The notes under the pieces: model-generated
What the model was told of the DNA's origin: nothing
Databases searched by the model: none
The model's input: only the letters and a program-made list of their open reading frames with translations
Translations under genes and position numbers: made by a program
Assembly: GCA_963777485.1 (NCBI GenBank)
Contig: CAVZQP010000001.1
Location: 930,001-994,000, forward strand
DNA: 64,000 bases
Origin: Bog-473 sp963777485
Lineage (GTDB): Bacteria; Actinomycetota; Acidimicrobiia; Acidimicrobiales; RAAP-2
Direction: 5' to 3'
Part shown: in pieces, positions 27,937 through 36,700 of the stretch
Layout: every line of letters starts with the position of its first letter
Position numbering within the stretch: the first letter of the stretch is position 1

Positions 27937-29607
27937 ATGCGAACCGTGCCGATGAACCTCCTCTTCGACGACATCGATGTACTCGAGACCGTGGGCGACC
28001 CCTCTGCCGTCGAGGTTGGTGGCATCACCCACGACAGCCGGAGGGTCGTTCCCGGCGACCTCTTCTGCTGTGTGCCGGGACTTGTCAGCGACGGGCACCG
28101 GTACGCAACGGAGGCGGTCGAGCGAGGCGCGATCGGGGTGCTGTGTGAGCACTTCATCCCCGAGTTGTTGAGTCGCGACGTCACGCAGGCGCGGGTCGCT
28201 CCCGGGACGATGCGTCCCGTGATGGCGCAATTGGCCGCGGCCTTCTACGGGTTCCCCGCCCGAGACCTCGTGATGATCGGCGTGACCGGAACGAACGGCA
28301 AGACGACCGTGACACAGCTCCTCGGCGACCTCTTGACTGCGACGGGCCGTCCGACCAACGTCATGGGCACGTTGTCGGGCGCCCGTACCACGCCGGAGGC
28401 GACGGAGGTCGAGCGCGTCCTCGCCGGGGTGCGGGACAGACAGCGGGCCGACGGGCTCTGCCACGCGGTCGCCATGGAGGTCTCGAGCCACGCGCTCGTG
28501 CAGTCGAGGGTCGACGGCATCCACTTCGACGTGGCCGTCTTCACGAACCTCAGTCACGACCACCTCGACTACCACGGGAACATGGAGGACTATTTCGAGG
28601 CGAAGGCAGAACTCTTCACCTCCAATCACGCCCTCCGGGCGGTGGTGAACGCCGACGATCCCTGGGGACGCCTGCTGCTCGGCCGCGGGAAGATCCCGAT
28701 GACGGCGGTGCACCATGCGGACGCCGGGGACGTGGTGCTGAGGCCGGGGCACACCGAATTCACCTGGCGGGGCCACCGGGTGGCGACGCCGTTGACCGGT
28801 GGGATCAACATCGACAACGCGCTGCTCGCGGCGGAGGCAGCTCTCGCGTTGGACCTCGAGATCGAGCCCGCAGAGATCGCTGCGGCCATGACGCACCTGC
28901 GCCCCGTCCCGGGGCGCCTGCAGGTCATAGCGGCCCCGGCCGCGGCGGAGGCGCTGGCGCCTTCGGGTCGCGACGGCACACGCGGCACACGCGGCACGGG
29001 TGGCAGGGGCGGCGCAGACGGGGGGAAGCGACTTTCCCGGCCGCCGTTCACCGTCCTGGTCGACTACGCCCACACGCCGGCAAGCCTCGAGGTCGTGTTG
29101 GCCGAGGCGCGCCAGCTCGGTCCGGGCCCGACCGGGCGTGTCATCTCCGTCTTCGGCTGTGGCGGCAACCGGGACCGGGCCAAGCGTCCGGTCATGGGCG
29201 CGGTGGCGGTCGCAGCCAGTGACGTGGCCATCCTGACATCGGACAATCCGCGCGACGAGGATCCGATGGCGATCATCGAAGAGGTGATTGCGGGCGTACC
29301 AGGTGGGCGGGAGAACCCACGCGTCCTGGTCGAGGCGGACCGGCGCGTGGCGATCCGACGCGCGCTCGATGCCGCTGAAGCGGGCGATGTGGTCGTCATC
29401 GCCGGCAAGGGTCACGAGACCTACCAGGAGATCGCAGGACGCCGGCTCCCCTTCGACGACGCGGTGGAGGCGCGGGATGCGCTCGCAGCCCGCTTTGCCT
29501 CTGACCCGAGTACCTGGGTCACGCCGGCGCACGAGTCACGGGCGCCGGCGCAAGCCGACGGCCCACTCTCGGCATCAGCCTCCCGCGGCACCAGCGCGGA
29601 AGGCTGA
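27937..29607 (+). CDS. murE: UDP-MurNAc-tripeptide synthetase (meso-DAP type)
   Basis: MurE adds meso-diaminopimelate to UDP-MurNAc-L-Ala-D-Glu with ATP. Signatures are GITHDSRRVVPGDLFCCVPG near 30, the ATP loop GVTGTNGKTTVTQ near 117, TNLSHDHLDYH near 205, VDYAHTP near 378 and DNPRDEDP near 437; the DNPR motif indicates meso-DAP and not lysine. A Gly/Arg/Thr-rich insert of about 30 residues precedes the C-terminal domain (28960-29040) and contains 9-base tandem repeats. Starts at 27937 or 27952 are possible. In most clusters murF follows, but here mraY is next. Confidence 0.94.
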   Translation: MRTVPMNLLFDDIDVLETVGDPSAVEVGGITHDSRRVVPGDLFCCVPGLVSDGHRYATEAVERGAIGVLCEHFIPELLSRDVTQARVAPGTMRPVMAQLAAAFYGFPARDLVMIGVTGTNGKTTVTQLLGDLLTATGRPTNVMGTLSGARTTPEATEVERVLAGVRDRQRADGLCHAVAMEVSSHALVQSRVDGIHFDVAVFTNLSHDHLDYHGNMEDYFEAKAELFTSNHALRAVVNADDPWGRLLLGRGKIPMTAVHHADAGDVVLRPGHTEFTWRGHRVATPLTGGINIDNALLAAEAALALDLEIEPAEIAAAMTHLRPVPGRLQVIAAPAAAEALAPSGRDGTRGTRGTGGRGGADGGKRLSRPPFTVLVDYAHTPASLEVVLAEARQLGPGPTGRVISVFGCGGNRDRAKRPVMGAVAVAASDVAILTSDNPRDEDPMAIIEEVIAGVPGGRENPRVLVEADRRVAIRRALDAAEAGDVVVIAGKGHETYQEIAGRRLPFDDAVEARDALAARFASDPSTWVTPAHESRAPAQADGPLSASASRGTSAEG

Positions 29608-29611
29608 CCTC

Positions 29612-30652
29612 GTGCTCGGACTCCTGGTCTCGGGTGGCATCGCGATGTGGGCCGCGATCCTTTCGACCCCCTTCCTCATTCGCTACTTCCGCAACCGCCA
29701 GATCGGCCAGCACATCCGTGAGGACGGGCCGGCCACGCACAGCGTCAAGGCGGGCACGCCCACCATGGGGGGCATCGCCATCGTGGGGTCGGTGGTGTGC
29801 GGCTACGCCGTCGGCCACATCGGCACCGAGGTCCGATTCTCCCGCACGGGGTACCTGGCGATCGGCGCGGTCGTGGCCTTCGGTCTGATCGGGTACCTCG
29901 ACGACTACATCAAGATCCACCACCGGCGAAGCCTGGGCCTCAACAAACGGGCCAAGTCCGGTGCACAGTTCGTCTGTGCGCTCACCTTCGCGTTGCTGGC
30001 GGTGAATTGGGCGCATACGTCGACCGCGCTCTCGTTCACCCGGTCGGAGGCGATAGGGGTCGACATGGGCCCCATCCTTTGGGTGATCTTCGCCGTCCTC
30101 GTCATGGTCGGGGCGTCGAACGCCGTGAACATCACGGACGGCGTGGACGGCCTGGCCGCCGGCTCGGGCAGCTTCTGCTTCGCAGTGCTCTCGATCATGG
30201 GCTACTGGATCTTCCGGCACTACGCGATCTACCACGTCCTGCCGGCGTCGGCGATCGACCTGTCGCTGGTCTCGGTCGCTCTGGCGGGTGCGTGCATCGG
30301 GTTCCTCTGGTGGAACGCGGCGCCGGCCAAGATCATCATGGGCGACACCGGCGCACTGGCCATCGGGGCCGGGCTGGCGGCACTGTGCCTGCTGCTCAAC
30401 CTCGAGCTCCTGCTCTTGATCATCGGTGGTCTCTTCGTGATGGAGACCGTGTCCGTGATCATGCAGGTGATCAGCTTCCGAGTGTTCCACCGCCGGATCT
30501 TCCGCATGGCGCCCATCCATCACCACTTCGAGCTCGCCGGCTGGCCCGAGACCACGGTGATCATCCGCTTCTGGATCCTCGGGGGTCTGTTCTGCGCGTT
30601 GGGCCTCGGCGTCTTCTACGGCGACTTCCTCACGGTGTCGAAGTTCACATGA
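29612..30652 (+). CDS. mraY: Phospho-MurNAc-pentapeptide transferase
   Basis: MraY moves phospho-MurNAc-pentapeptide to undecaprenyl phosphate to form lipid I in the membrane. The 346-residue protein has about ten helices and the motifs THSVKAGTPTMGGIAI near 40, FGLIGYLDDYIK near 90 (catalytic Asp pair), NAVNITDGVDGLAAG near 172, MGDTGALAIGAG near 245 and the HHHFELAGW loop near 295. The GTG at 29612 has GGAAGG 8 bases upstream and lies 4 bases after the murE stop. Its stop overlaps the next small ORF (ATGA). Confidence 0.95.
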   Translation: MLGLLVSGGIAMWAAILSTPFLIRYFRNRQIGQHIREDGPATHSVKAGTPTMGGIAIVGSVVCGYAVGHIGTEVRFSRTGYLAIGAVVAFGLIGYLDDYIKIHHRRSLGLNKRAKSGAQFVCALTFALLAVNWAHTSTALSFTRSEAIGVDMGPILWVIFAVLVMVGASNAVNITDGVDGLAAGSGSFCFAVLSIMGYWIFRHYAIYHVLPASAIDLSLVSVALAGACIGFLWWNAAPAKIIMGDTGALAIGAGLAALCLLLNLELLLLIIGGLFVMETVSVIMQVISFRVFHRRIFRMAPIHHHFELAGWPETTVIIRFWILGGLFCALGLGVFYGDFLTVSKFT

Positions 30653-30810
30653 GCGGTCCGGCTCCCATTGGCGGTGCTCGTCGACTCGTCGACGGTCCCC
30701 TGATCCGCCACTTCCGCCGCGCGGTGGGAGACAATTGGTGCGTGCAGCCGGTGTCGGACGGGGCAGGCGGGCGCGCCCGCGAGAAGACGGGCGAGGAGGC
30801 CCTCCGCTGA
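30649..30810 (+). CDS. Small ORF coupled between mraY and ftsW
   Basis: The frame opens with an ATG overlapping the mraY stop (ATGA) and closes with a TGA that overlaps the ftsW start by one base (TGATG). It encodes 53 residues (MSGPAPIGGARRLVDG at the start, EKTGEEALR at the end) with no recognisable domain. It occupies the place where murD usually lies. It may be a real small protein, a remnant, or only a translated spacer that keeps ribosomes coupled to ftsW. Confidence 0.4.
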   Translation: MSGPAPIGGARRLVDGPLIRHFRRAVGDNWCVQPVSDGAGGRAREKTGEEALR

Positions 30811-32048
30811 TGAGCCCCGCTCGTGCCGCGACGGCCCCATCCCGGCGTTCCACTACCTCCACCCGCGCCTCGGCCGCGACGCCGAGCGGGAAGGTGCAGA
30901 TGGCCGGGCGCCAGGTCGCGGTCTCGACGCTCCTGCTGGTCGACGTCGCCCTGCTCTGCGTCATCGGATTGGTGATGGTGGGGACCGCGTCGTCGGTGAT
31001 CTCCATCTCGACCTACGGCAGCCCGTGGGCGATCCTCATCCGAGAAGGGATGTGGATGGCGATCGGCGTGGTGGCGCTCGGGTTGGCGCTCCGTTTCGAC
31101 TACCGCAAGCTCCGACGCCTGAGCCCGCTGCTGCTCGTGGCTACGTTCGGCCTGCTGCTCGTGGTGTTGGTCCCGGGGCTGGGTGTGCACGCCATGGGGT
31201 CGAGCCGTTGGATCGGCTTCGGGCAATTCCGGCTGCAGCCCTCCGAGCTGATGAAGCTCGCCCTCACTCTGTTCGCCGCCGATTTCATCAGCCGCCGGCT
31301 CGACGAGGACGCATCGGACCGTCGCATCATCGGGCCGGTGCTGCTGGTGACCGGGTTCGCCTGCGTGCTCATCCTCGTGCAGCCCGACATGGGGACGGCC
31401 ATGGTGCTCGGCTCCATCGCCCTCACCCTGCTCTTCGTGTCGGGTGTGCGCCTCGGCCCGGTGATGAAGGCGATGGCTGCGGTGGCGGTGCTCGCACTGA
31501 TCGTCGCGGTCGCCTCCCCCTACAGACGGACGCGGCTCCTTTCTTTCCTGGACCCGTCGGCGCACGGCTCCAGCTCGGGCTACCAGGTCCTGCAGTCCGA
31601 GATCGGTCTCGGCTCGGGACACCTCTTCGGGATGGGGCTCGGAGGCGGGCAGGCGCAGTGGGGCTACCTGCCGAACGCGCACACCGACTTCATCTTCTCG
31701 GTCATCGGCGAGGAGCTGGGCATCATCGGTGCAGTGTTCGTGCTCGTGCTGCTCGGCGCGCTCCTGTGGCTCGGCATCCGGACGGCCACGGCATCGGTCG
31801 ACCGCTTCGGCGGGTTGCTGGCGCTCGGCCTGGTGGCGTGGGTGGCGGCCGAGACCCTCATCAACGTCGGCGCCGTGGTGGGCGTGCTGCCGGTCACCGG
31901 CATACCGCTGCCGTTCATCTCGTTCGGTGGCTCATCTCTCGTCATCACGATGGCGGCCGCCGGCGTGCTCATCAAGATCGCGAGACAGGGCGAGGTGGCG
32001 ACGAATGGCAGTGCACTGAGGGCCGTCGGCGCCCGCCGGGGTCGGTGA
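30810..32048 (+). CDS. ftsW: Septal peptidoglycan glycosyltransferase FtsW (SEDS family)
   Basis: FtsW polymerises lipid II into septal glycan strands with FtsI. The 412-residue protein has a Ser/Thr/Arg-rich N-terminus, ten membrane helices and SEDS signatures: GSSRWIGFGQFRLQPSELMKLAL near 130-152 in parts, LVQPDMGTAMVL near 190 (the catalytic Asp), GYQVLQSEIGLGSGHLFGMGLG near 255-275, LPNAHTDFIFSVIGEELG near 288 and PLPFISFGGSS near 368. GAGGAGG lies 7 bases upstream of the ATG at 30810. Its stop overlaps murG by 4 bases. Confidence 0.95.
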   Translation: MSPARAATAPSRRSTTSTRASAATPSGKVQMAGRQVAVSTLLLVDVALLCVIGLVMVGTASSVISISTYGSPWAILIREGMWMAIGVVALGLALRFDYRKLRRLSPLLLVATFGLLLVVLVPGLGVHAMGSSRWIGFGQFRLQPSELMKLALTLFAADFISRRLDEDASDRRIIGPVLLVTGFACVLILVQPDMGTAMVLGSIALTLLFVSGVRLGPVMKAMAAVAVLALIVAVASPYRRTRLLSFLDPSAHGSSSGYQVLQSEIGLGSGHLFGMGLGGGQAQWGYLPNAHTDFIFSVIGEELGIIGAVFVLVLLGALLWLGIRTATASVDRFGGLLALGLVAWVAAETLINVGAVVGVLPVTGIPLPFISFGGSSLVITMAAAGVLIKIARQGEVATNGSALRAVGARRGR

Positions 32049-33214
32049 GCGCCAGGCGCGGCACGGTCATCGCCGGCGGGGGGACCGGTGGCCATGTCGT
32101 CCCGTCGCTGCAGGTGGCGCGGGCAATGGTGGAACGGGGCCACGACCCGAGCAGCATCGAGCTCTTCGGGTCCCGGCGCGGGCACGAGGCCACGACGTGG
32201 CCGACGCTCGAGTTCCCCTACACCCTGTTGTCGGGGCGGGGCATCCGGCGGAGCTTCTCGCCGGGCGCGGTCGTTGCCAACGTGGGCGCGGTGGCCGGCC
32301 TGGTCTGGGCCTGCGTCCGGGCGCTGGGCTCCTTCCTCCGTCGCCGGCCCCGAGTCGTGGTCATCGTCGGCGGCTATGCCAGCTTCCCCGCCGGTCTTGC
32401 CGCGGTGCTCACCCGTGTCCCGCTCGTGTCGGTGAACACCGATGCCGTGCCGGGCGCGGTCAACGGGCTCCTGGGACGTTTTGCGGCCGCCAACGCCGTC
32501 GCTTTCGAGGGAACGGAGCTACCGCGGGCGCACGTGACCGGCACGCCGGTGCGTCCGGAGCTCTCGGGGTTGGACCGCTCTGCCGAGGGGCAGCGTGCCG
32601 GGCGTGGCGCGCTCGGGCTCCCGGCCGACCGTCAGACCGTCACGGCGATGGGCGGATCGCTGGGCGCGCTCCGGATCAACCGGGCGGTGGCGGCGCTGGC
32701 CGGGTCGTGGGAGGCCGACGGCGACCGCACCGTGTACCACGTGACCGGCCGGCGGGACTACGACGCGTTCGCCCGTGGTGCTGCCGGCGCCGCCGGTGCT
32801 ACGGGTGCTGCCGGTTCCCGGGGTGGGGCAGGCGGCGAGGGGGGGTTGTATTACCGCGTGGTCCCCTTCGAGGACCGCATGCCGCAGCTCTACAGCGCAG
32901 CCGACGTCTGCGTGTCCCGGGCGGGCGCGATGTCCGTGGCCGAACTGCTGATCTCTGGCGTACCGGCCATCCTGGTGCCGCTGCCCGGCGCACCCCGGGA
33001 CCACCAGACGCGCAACGCGGAGGCCGTGGTCGCGCTGGGAGCGGCGGTGCACGTACCGGACCCCGAGTGTGACGGCGAGCGGCTCGCCAAGGAGCTCGAG
33101 GCGCTGCTCACCGACGCCGACCGCCTGCGGGCGATGGGCGAGGCGGCGCGCCGACACGCCCACCCCGACGCGGCCGCCCGCATCGCCGAGCTGGTCGATG
33201 CCCATGCCCGCTGA
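32045..33214 (+). CDS. murG: Lipid II synthase (GlcNAc transferase) MurG
   Basis: MurG adds GlcNAc from UDP-GlcNAc to lipid I on the inner membrane face. The 389-residue GT-B protein shows the first glycine loop VIAGGGTGGHVVPSL near residue 9, GGYASFPAGLAA near 113, TGTPVRPEL near 165, GGSLGALRIN near 202, then SRAGAMSVAELL near 300 and LPGAPRDHQTRNAE near 318. Between residues 245 and 268 an Ala/Gly-rich insert replaces a short loop. The GTG at 32045 overlaps ftsW by 4 bases; murC starts 17 bases before its stop. Confidence 0.94.
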   Translation: MSARRGTVIAGGGTGGHVVPSLQVARAMVERGHDPSSIELFGSRRGHEATTWPTLEFPYTLLSGRGIRRSFSPGAVVANVGAVAGLVWACVRALGSFLRRRPRVVVIVGGYASFPAGLAAVLTRVPLVSVNTDAVPGAVNGLLGRFAAANAVAFEGTELPRAHVTGTPVRPELSGLDRSAEGQRAGRGALGLPADRQTVTAMGGSLGALRINRAVAALAGSWEADGDRTVYHVTGRRDYDAFARGAAGAAGATGAAGSRGGAGGEGGLYYRVVPFEDRMPQLYSAADVCVSRAGAMSVAELLISGVPAILVPLPGAPRDHQTRNAEAVVALGAAVHVPDPECDGERLAKELEALLTDADRLRAMGEAARRHAHPDAAARIAELVDAHAR

Positions 33215-34586
33215 GGAGCCGCTCGCCCTGGGTGAGCCGAGGCGCATCCACGTCGTCGGCATCGGCGGCGCGGGCATGAGCGCCATCGGGCTGGTGCTGC
33301 GCGCCATGGGCCACACCGTGTCGGGGTCCGACCTCAAGGACTCGCCGGTCGCCCAACGGCTGGCCTCGCAGGGCATCACCGTCGCTCTCGGGCACCGGGC
33401 CGAGAACGTTGCCGGGGCGGACGTCGTCACCTATTCGCCGGCCGTGGCACCCGACAACGTCGAACTGGTGGCCGCACGGGAGGCCGGCGCGCACGTGGCG
33501 CCACGTTCGGAAATCCTGGCGGCGATCTGCGCCACCCGCCGGTGCCTGGCCGTCTCGGGGACGCACGGCAAGACGACGACCGCGTCGATGCTCTCGCTGA
33601 TCCTCGTGGAGGCGGGCCTGCACCCCTCGTTCGTCATCGGCGCGGACGTCAACGAGATCGGCACCAACGCGGTGTGGGACAACGGTGCGTGGCTCGTTGT
33701 CGAGGCGGACGAGAGCTACGGGACCTTCAAGGCGTTGCTGCCGGACCTGGCCGTTCTCACCAACGTCGAGCCGGACCATCTCGACTACTACGGCACGTTC
33801 GAGGTGTTGCGGGAGGCCTTCTCCGACTTCGTCGCCGGCTCCACGCACGGCGCCGTGGTGTGTTCGGACGACGAGCACGCGGCTGCCATCGGGCGGGCGA
33901 ACGGGGCGATCCTCGTGGGGGAGGCGGCCGGGTCGGACTACGTGATGGAGGAGCTGTCGCTGCAGCGGAGCTCGGTCTCGTTCCGGCTGCACGGGCCCGA
34001 GGGCCAGCTCGGCGCGTTGCGAATAGGGGTCCCGGGGCTGCACAACGCACGCAACGGCGCAATGGCGGCGGTCGCGGCCCTCCGGGTCGGGGCGCCCTTT
34101 TCCGCGGCCGAGTCGGCGCTGGCCCGCTTCGCCGGGGTGAGCAGGCGCTTCGAGTTCCGCGGCGAGGCCAACGGCGTCACGTTCGTCGACGACTACGCGC
34201 ACCTGCCGACCGAGGTGCGGGCCGCGCTGGCCACGGCGCGCAGTGGGGGCTGGTCCCGGATCGTGGCGGTGTTCCAGCCGCACCGCTTCTCCCGTACCGC
34301 CGCCCTGGCCGACCAGTTCGGCACCGCCTTCGCGGACGCCGACGTCCTCGTGGTGACCGACGTGTACAGCGCGGGGGAGCGCCCGGTGCCAGGGGTCTCC
34401 GGGCGCCTCGTGGCCGACGCCGTGTCGGCCCAGGACCCACGCCTGTTGGTTCTGTACGCGCCGGGGTGGGAGGAGCTGCGCCAGGCGGTTTCGTCGGTGC
34501 TGCAACCGGGCGACCTGTGCCTCACACTCGGGGCCGGTGACCTCACCGTGCTGCCCGACCAGCTGCTCGACGCGCCGCAATGGTGA
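33198..34586 (+). CDS. murC: UDP-N-acetylmuramate--L-alanine ligase
   Basis: MurC adds L-Ala to UDP-MurNAc with ATP, the first Mur ligase step. The 462-residue protein has the N-terminal glycine loop HVVGIGGAGMSAIGL near 18, the ATP loop VSGTHGKTTTASML near 118, EADESYGTF near 170, TNVEPDHLDYYG near 188 and the C-terminal DDYAHLPTEV near 330 with FQPHRFSRTAAL near 355. In-frame ATGs at 33198 and 33204 are both possible; each lies inside the murG 3' end. It overlaps murB by 7 bases. Confidence 0.95.
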   Translation: MPMPAEEPLALGEPRRIHVVGIGGAGMSAIGLVLRAMGHTVSGSDLKDSPVAQRLASQGITVALGHRAENVAGADVVTYSPAVAPDNVELVAAREAGAHVAPRSEILAAICATRRCLAVSGTHGKTTTASMLSLILVEAGLHPSFVIGADVNEIGTNAVWDNGAWLVVEADESYGTFKALLPDLAVLTNVEPDHLDYYGTFEVLREAFSDFVAGSTHGAVVCSDDEHAAAIGRANGAILVGEAAGSDYVMEELSLQRSSVSFRLHGPEGQLGALRIGVPGLHNARNGAMAAVAALRVGAPFSAAESALARFAGVSRRFEFRGEANGVTFVDDYAHLPTEVRAALATARSGGWSRIVAVFQPHRFSRTAALADQFGTAFADADVLVVTDVYSAGERPVPGVSGRLVADAVSAQDPRLLVLYAPGWEELRQAVSSVLQPGDLCLTLGAGDLTVLPDQLLDAPQW

Positions 34587-35608
34587 CGCTCACGCCGAGT
34601 GACGAGCTCCGCGCGCTGGCGGAGAAACTGGGGGCGCGGGCCACGCTGATGAAGCCACTGGGGCCGATGACCACCTATGGCGTGGGCGGACCGGCGGCGC
34701 TCTTCGTGGAGGTGGAGGGCCCGGCGGACCTCGACGCGGTCCGGCCCGTGTTGGCGGAGGGAGCGGGCTCGCTGCCATTCTTCGTCATCGGGCGTGGCTC
34801 CAACCTGCTGGTTGCCGACGCCGGGTTCGACGGGATCGTCGTGCATCTCGGGGCCGGGTTCGCGTCACTCGACCTGCCCGGGTCCGAGGCGACCCCGGCT
34901 GAGCCGGTCGTGGTGCGGGCGGGCGCCGGACTGGCACTGCCCGTTCTGGCCCGGCGGGTGGCCGACGCCGGTTGGACGGGACTGGCGTGGGCGGTGGGCG
35001 TGCCCGGCTCGGTCGGCGGTGCCGTGCGGATGAACGCGGGTGGCCACGGGTCCGACATGGCGTCGTGCCTCGTGCGCTACCGCTGGGTCGACCTGCTCGG
35101 CCCTGGTGGGGGGACCGACGAAGTGGCCAAGCTCGATTACGGCTACCGCTCGTCGTCGGTGACCCCGACGCAGCTGGTCGTAGGGGCGGATCTGCGCGTG
35201 GCCCCGGGATCGGCCGCCGACGAACAGGCGGAAGTCGCCGCCATCGTGAGGTGGCGGCGCGAGAACCAGCCGGGCGGCTCCAACGCAGGCTCGGTCTTCA
35301 CCAACCCCGAGGACGACTCCGCCGGCCGGCTGATTGACGAGGCCGGCCTGAAAGGGTTCGGCATCGGGACTGCGCACGTCTCGGAGAAGCATGCCAACTT
35401 CATCCAGGCCGAGCGAGGGGGCCGGGCGGACGACGTCCACGCCGTTATCGAGCACGTGCGGGCCGTGGTCGCGGGTCGGTGTGGGATCACGCTGGGCACC
35501 GAGGTCCGCCTTCTCGGCTTCGAGGGCGGGGAGACTGTTGCGGTGCCCGAGCCCGAGCGCCCGAAGGTCTCGGGCTCCGACGTCCGCGGTTCGGGCGGTG
35601 CGACGTGA
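34580..35608 (+). CDS. murB: UDP-N-acetylenolpyruvoylglucosamine reductase
   Basis: MurB is the FAD enzyme that reduces UDP-GlcNAc-enolpyruvate to UDP-MurNAc with NADPH. The 342-residue protein has TTYGVGGPAALFVEV near 30, FVIGRGSNLLVADAG near 74, AVGVPGSVGGAVRMNAGGHG near 137, the substrate tyrosine region KLDYGYRSS near 188 and the catalytic Ser in GGSNAGSVFTNP near 236. The last 40 residues are Pro/Glu/Ser-rich. The ATG at 34580 overlaps murC by 7 bases and its stop overlaps ftsQ by 4. Confidence 0.95.
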   Translation: MVTLTPSDELRALAEKLGARATLMKPLGPMTTYGVGGPAALFVEVEGPADLDAVRPVLAEGAGSLPFFVIGRGSNLLVADAGFDGIVVHLGAGFASLDLPGSEATPAEPVVVRAGAGLALPVLARRVADAGWTGLAWAVGVPGSVGGAVRMNAGGHGSDMASCLVRYRWVDLLGPGGGTDEVAKLDYGYRSSSVTPTQLVVGADLRVAPGSAADEQAEVAAIVRWRRENQPGGSNAGSVFTNPEDDSAGRLIDEAGLKGFGIGTAHVSEKHANFIQAERGGRADDVHAVIEHVRAVVAGRCGITLGTEVRLLGFEGGETVAVPEPERPKVSGSDVRGSGGAT

Positions 35609-36507
35609 CTCCCGTCGACGCTCCCGCGAGGCGGCGGCGCACTCCGGGCCGTGGCGCCAACGGTTCCGGCTGGGGCCGCTGGAAGAAGCTCTGGGATCGT
35701 GGCGTCCAGGCGGCTGCCGGTTCGACACCGAAGGGTGGCCGGGGCGGCTCGGGCCGGATGGACCCGCGCATATCGGCCCGGCGGACCGCCGTCATCCGGG
35801 AGCAGGGCAAGCGCCGATTGCGCATCGTGGTCATCGGGCTGGCGGGCTCGGCGCTCCTGATCGGCGCATGGTTCCTGCTCCACACGCCGCTGTTCGGGGC
35901 GCGGTCGGTGACGGTGACGGGCAACGCCCACGAGTCGGCTGCGCAGGTGATCGACCAGGCGGGGCTCGCGAGCCAACCGCCGCTGCTCGACGTGGATGCG
36001 GGAGCAACTGCGGCGCGCATCGAGCAGCTGCCGTGGGTGCGGTCCGCGTCGGTCAGCGTTTCGTGGCCCGACGGCGTGCACATCCGGATCACCGAGGAGA
36101 CGCCGCGTTTCGTTGTGAGCGAGGCCGGAGGGCACTGGGCGACGTTGAGCACGGACGGCCGCGTTCTCGCGGTGTCGGTGGCCCGCCAGGACGGGCTGTT
36201 GCAGCTCACCGTGCCGCAGCCACCCGGCGCCCCGGGGTCCGTGTTGCCGGCGCGCGACGACGCCGGCCTGAACGTGGCGTCGACCCTGCCCGCGTCGTTC
36301 GCGGCGCAGGTGACCGGGGTGACGGTGGAGCCCGCCGGGTGGGTCCAGCTGTCCATGACGACGCCGATCGCGGTCGACATCGGAACCGCCACGCAGCTCA
36401 CGGCAAAATACGAGGACGTTTCGTCGATTTTGGCTGGCGCGACCCTGCACAATGGGGATGTCATCGACGTCAGCGTTCCCGACGCCCCGACGGTGACAGG
36501 CCCGTGA
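35605..36507 (+). CDS. ftsQ: Cell division protein FtsQ
   Basis: The 300-residue bitopic protein has a long basic, Gly/Arg-rich cytosolic tail (about 75 residues), one membrane helix (about 78-96, IVVIGLAGSALLIGAWFLL) and a POTRA domain beginning FGARSVTVTGNAHESAAQVIDQAGL, followed by the FtsQ beta domain with LPWVRSASVSVSWPDGVHI and EETPRFVV. FtsQ scaffolds FtsL and DivIC/FtsB in the divisome. The GTG at 35605 overlaps the murB stop by 4 bases. It closes the tightly overlapping run that starts at rsmH. Confidence 0.9.
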   Translation: MTPVDAPARRRRTPGRGANGSGWGRWKKLWDRGVQAAAGSTPKGGRGGSGRMDPRISARRTAVIREQGKRRLRIVVIGLAGSALLIGAWFLLHTPLFGARSVTVTGNAHESAAQVIDQAGLASQPPLLDVDAGATAARIEQLPWVRSASVSVSWPDGVHIRITEETPRFVVSEAGGHWATLSTDGRVLAVSVARQDGLLQLTVPQPPGAPGSVLPARDDAGLNVASTLPASFAAQVTGVTVEPAGWVQLSMTTPIAVDIGTATQLTAKYEDVSSILAGATLHNGDVIDVSVPDAPTVTGP

Positions 36508-36537
36508 CATCGGGTCCGGCCATGTGGCGTAGGATGC

Positions 36538-36566
36538 TTGACCTGCCTGAACACCCCCCGTATGGT
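36538..36566 (+). promoter_or_regulatory. Promoter candidate for ftsZ
   Basis: TTGACC at 36538-36543 and TATGGT at 36561-36566 are separated by 17 bases and agree well with the housekeeping sigma consensus. Transcription from here would give an ftsZ leader of about 125 bases. Confidence 0.65.
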
Positions 36567-36594
36567 GGGACCACGTTGCCGAACTGTGAACATC

Positions 36595-36611
36595 AACCTT
36601 CCCCAAAGGTT
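36595..36611 (+). promoter_or_regulatory. Hairpin in the ftsZ leader
   Basis: AACCTT, a 5-base loop and AAGGTT form a 6-bp perfect inverted repeat about 30 bases downstream of the ftsZ -10 element. It could be a protein-binding site or an RNA hairpin in the leader. No T-run follows, so it is not a clear terminator. Confidence 0.35.
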
Positions 36612-36700
36612 CAGGGATCGGTGATCTCTCTCACGTCGACGGTGGGCGGTACGTACCAGCGAGCCACCGGTCGGCGATCGACCCGAAGACAAGGGGAATC

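Noticed and set aside
27874..29532. 552-codon open frame on the minus strand opposite murE
   Set aside because: Same cause: third-position GC keeps the antisense frame open. No motif, and murE is intact.
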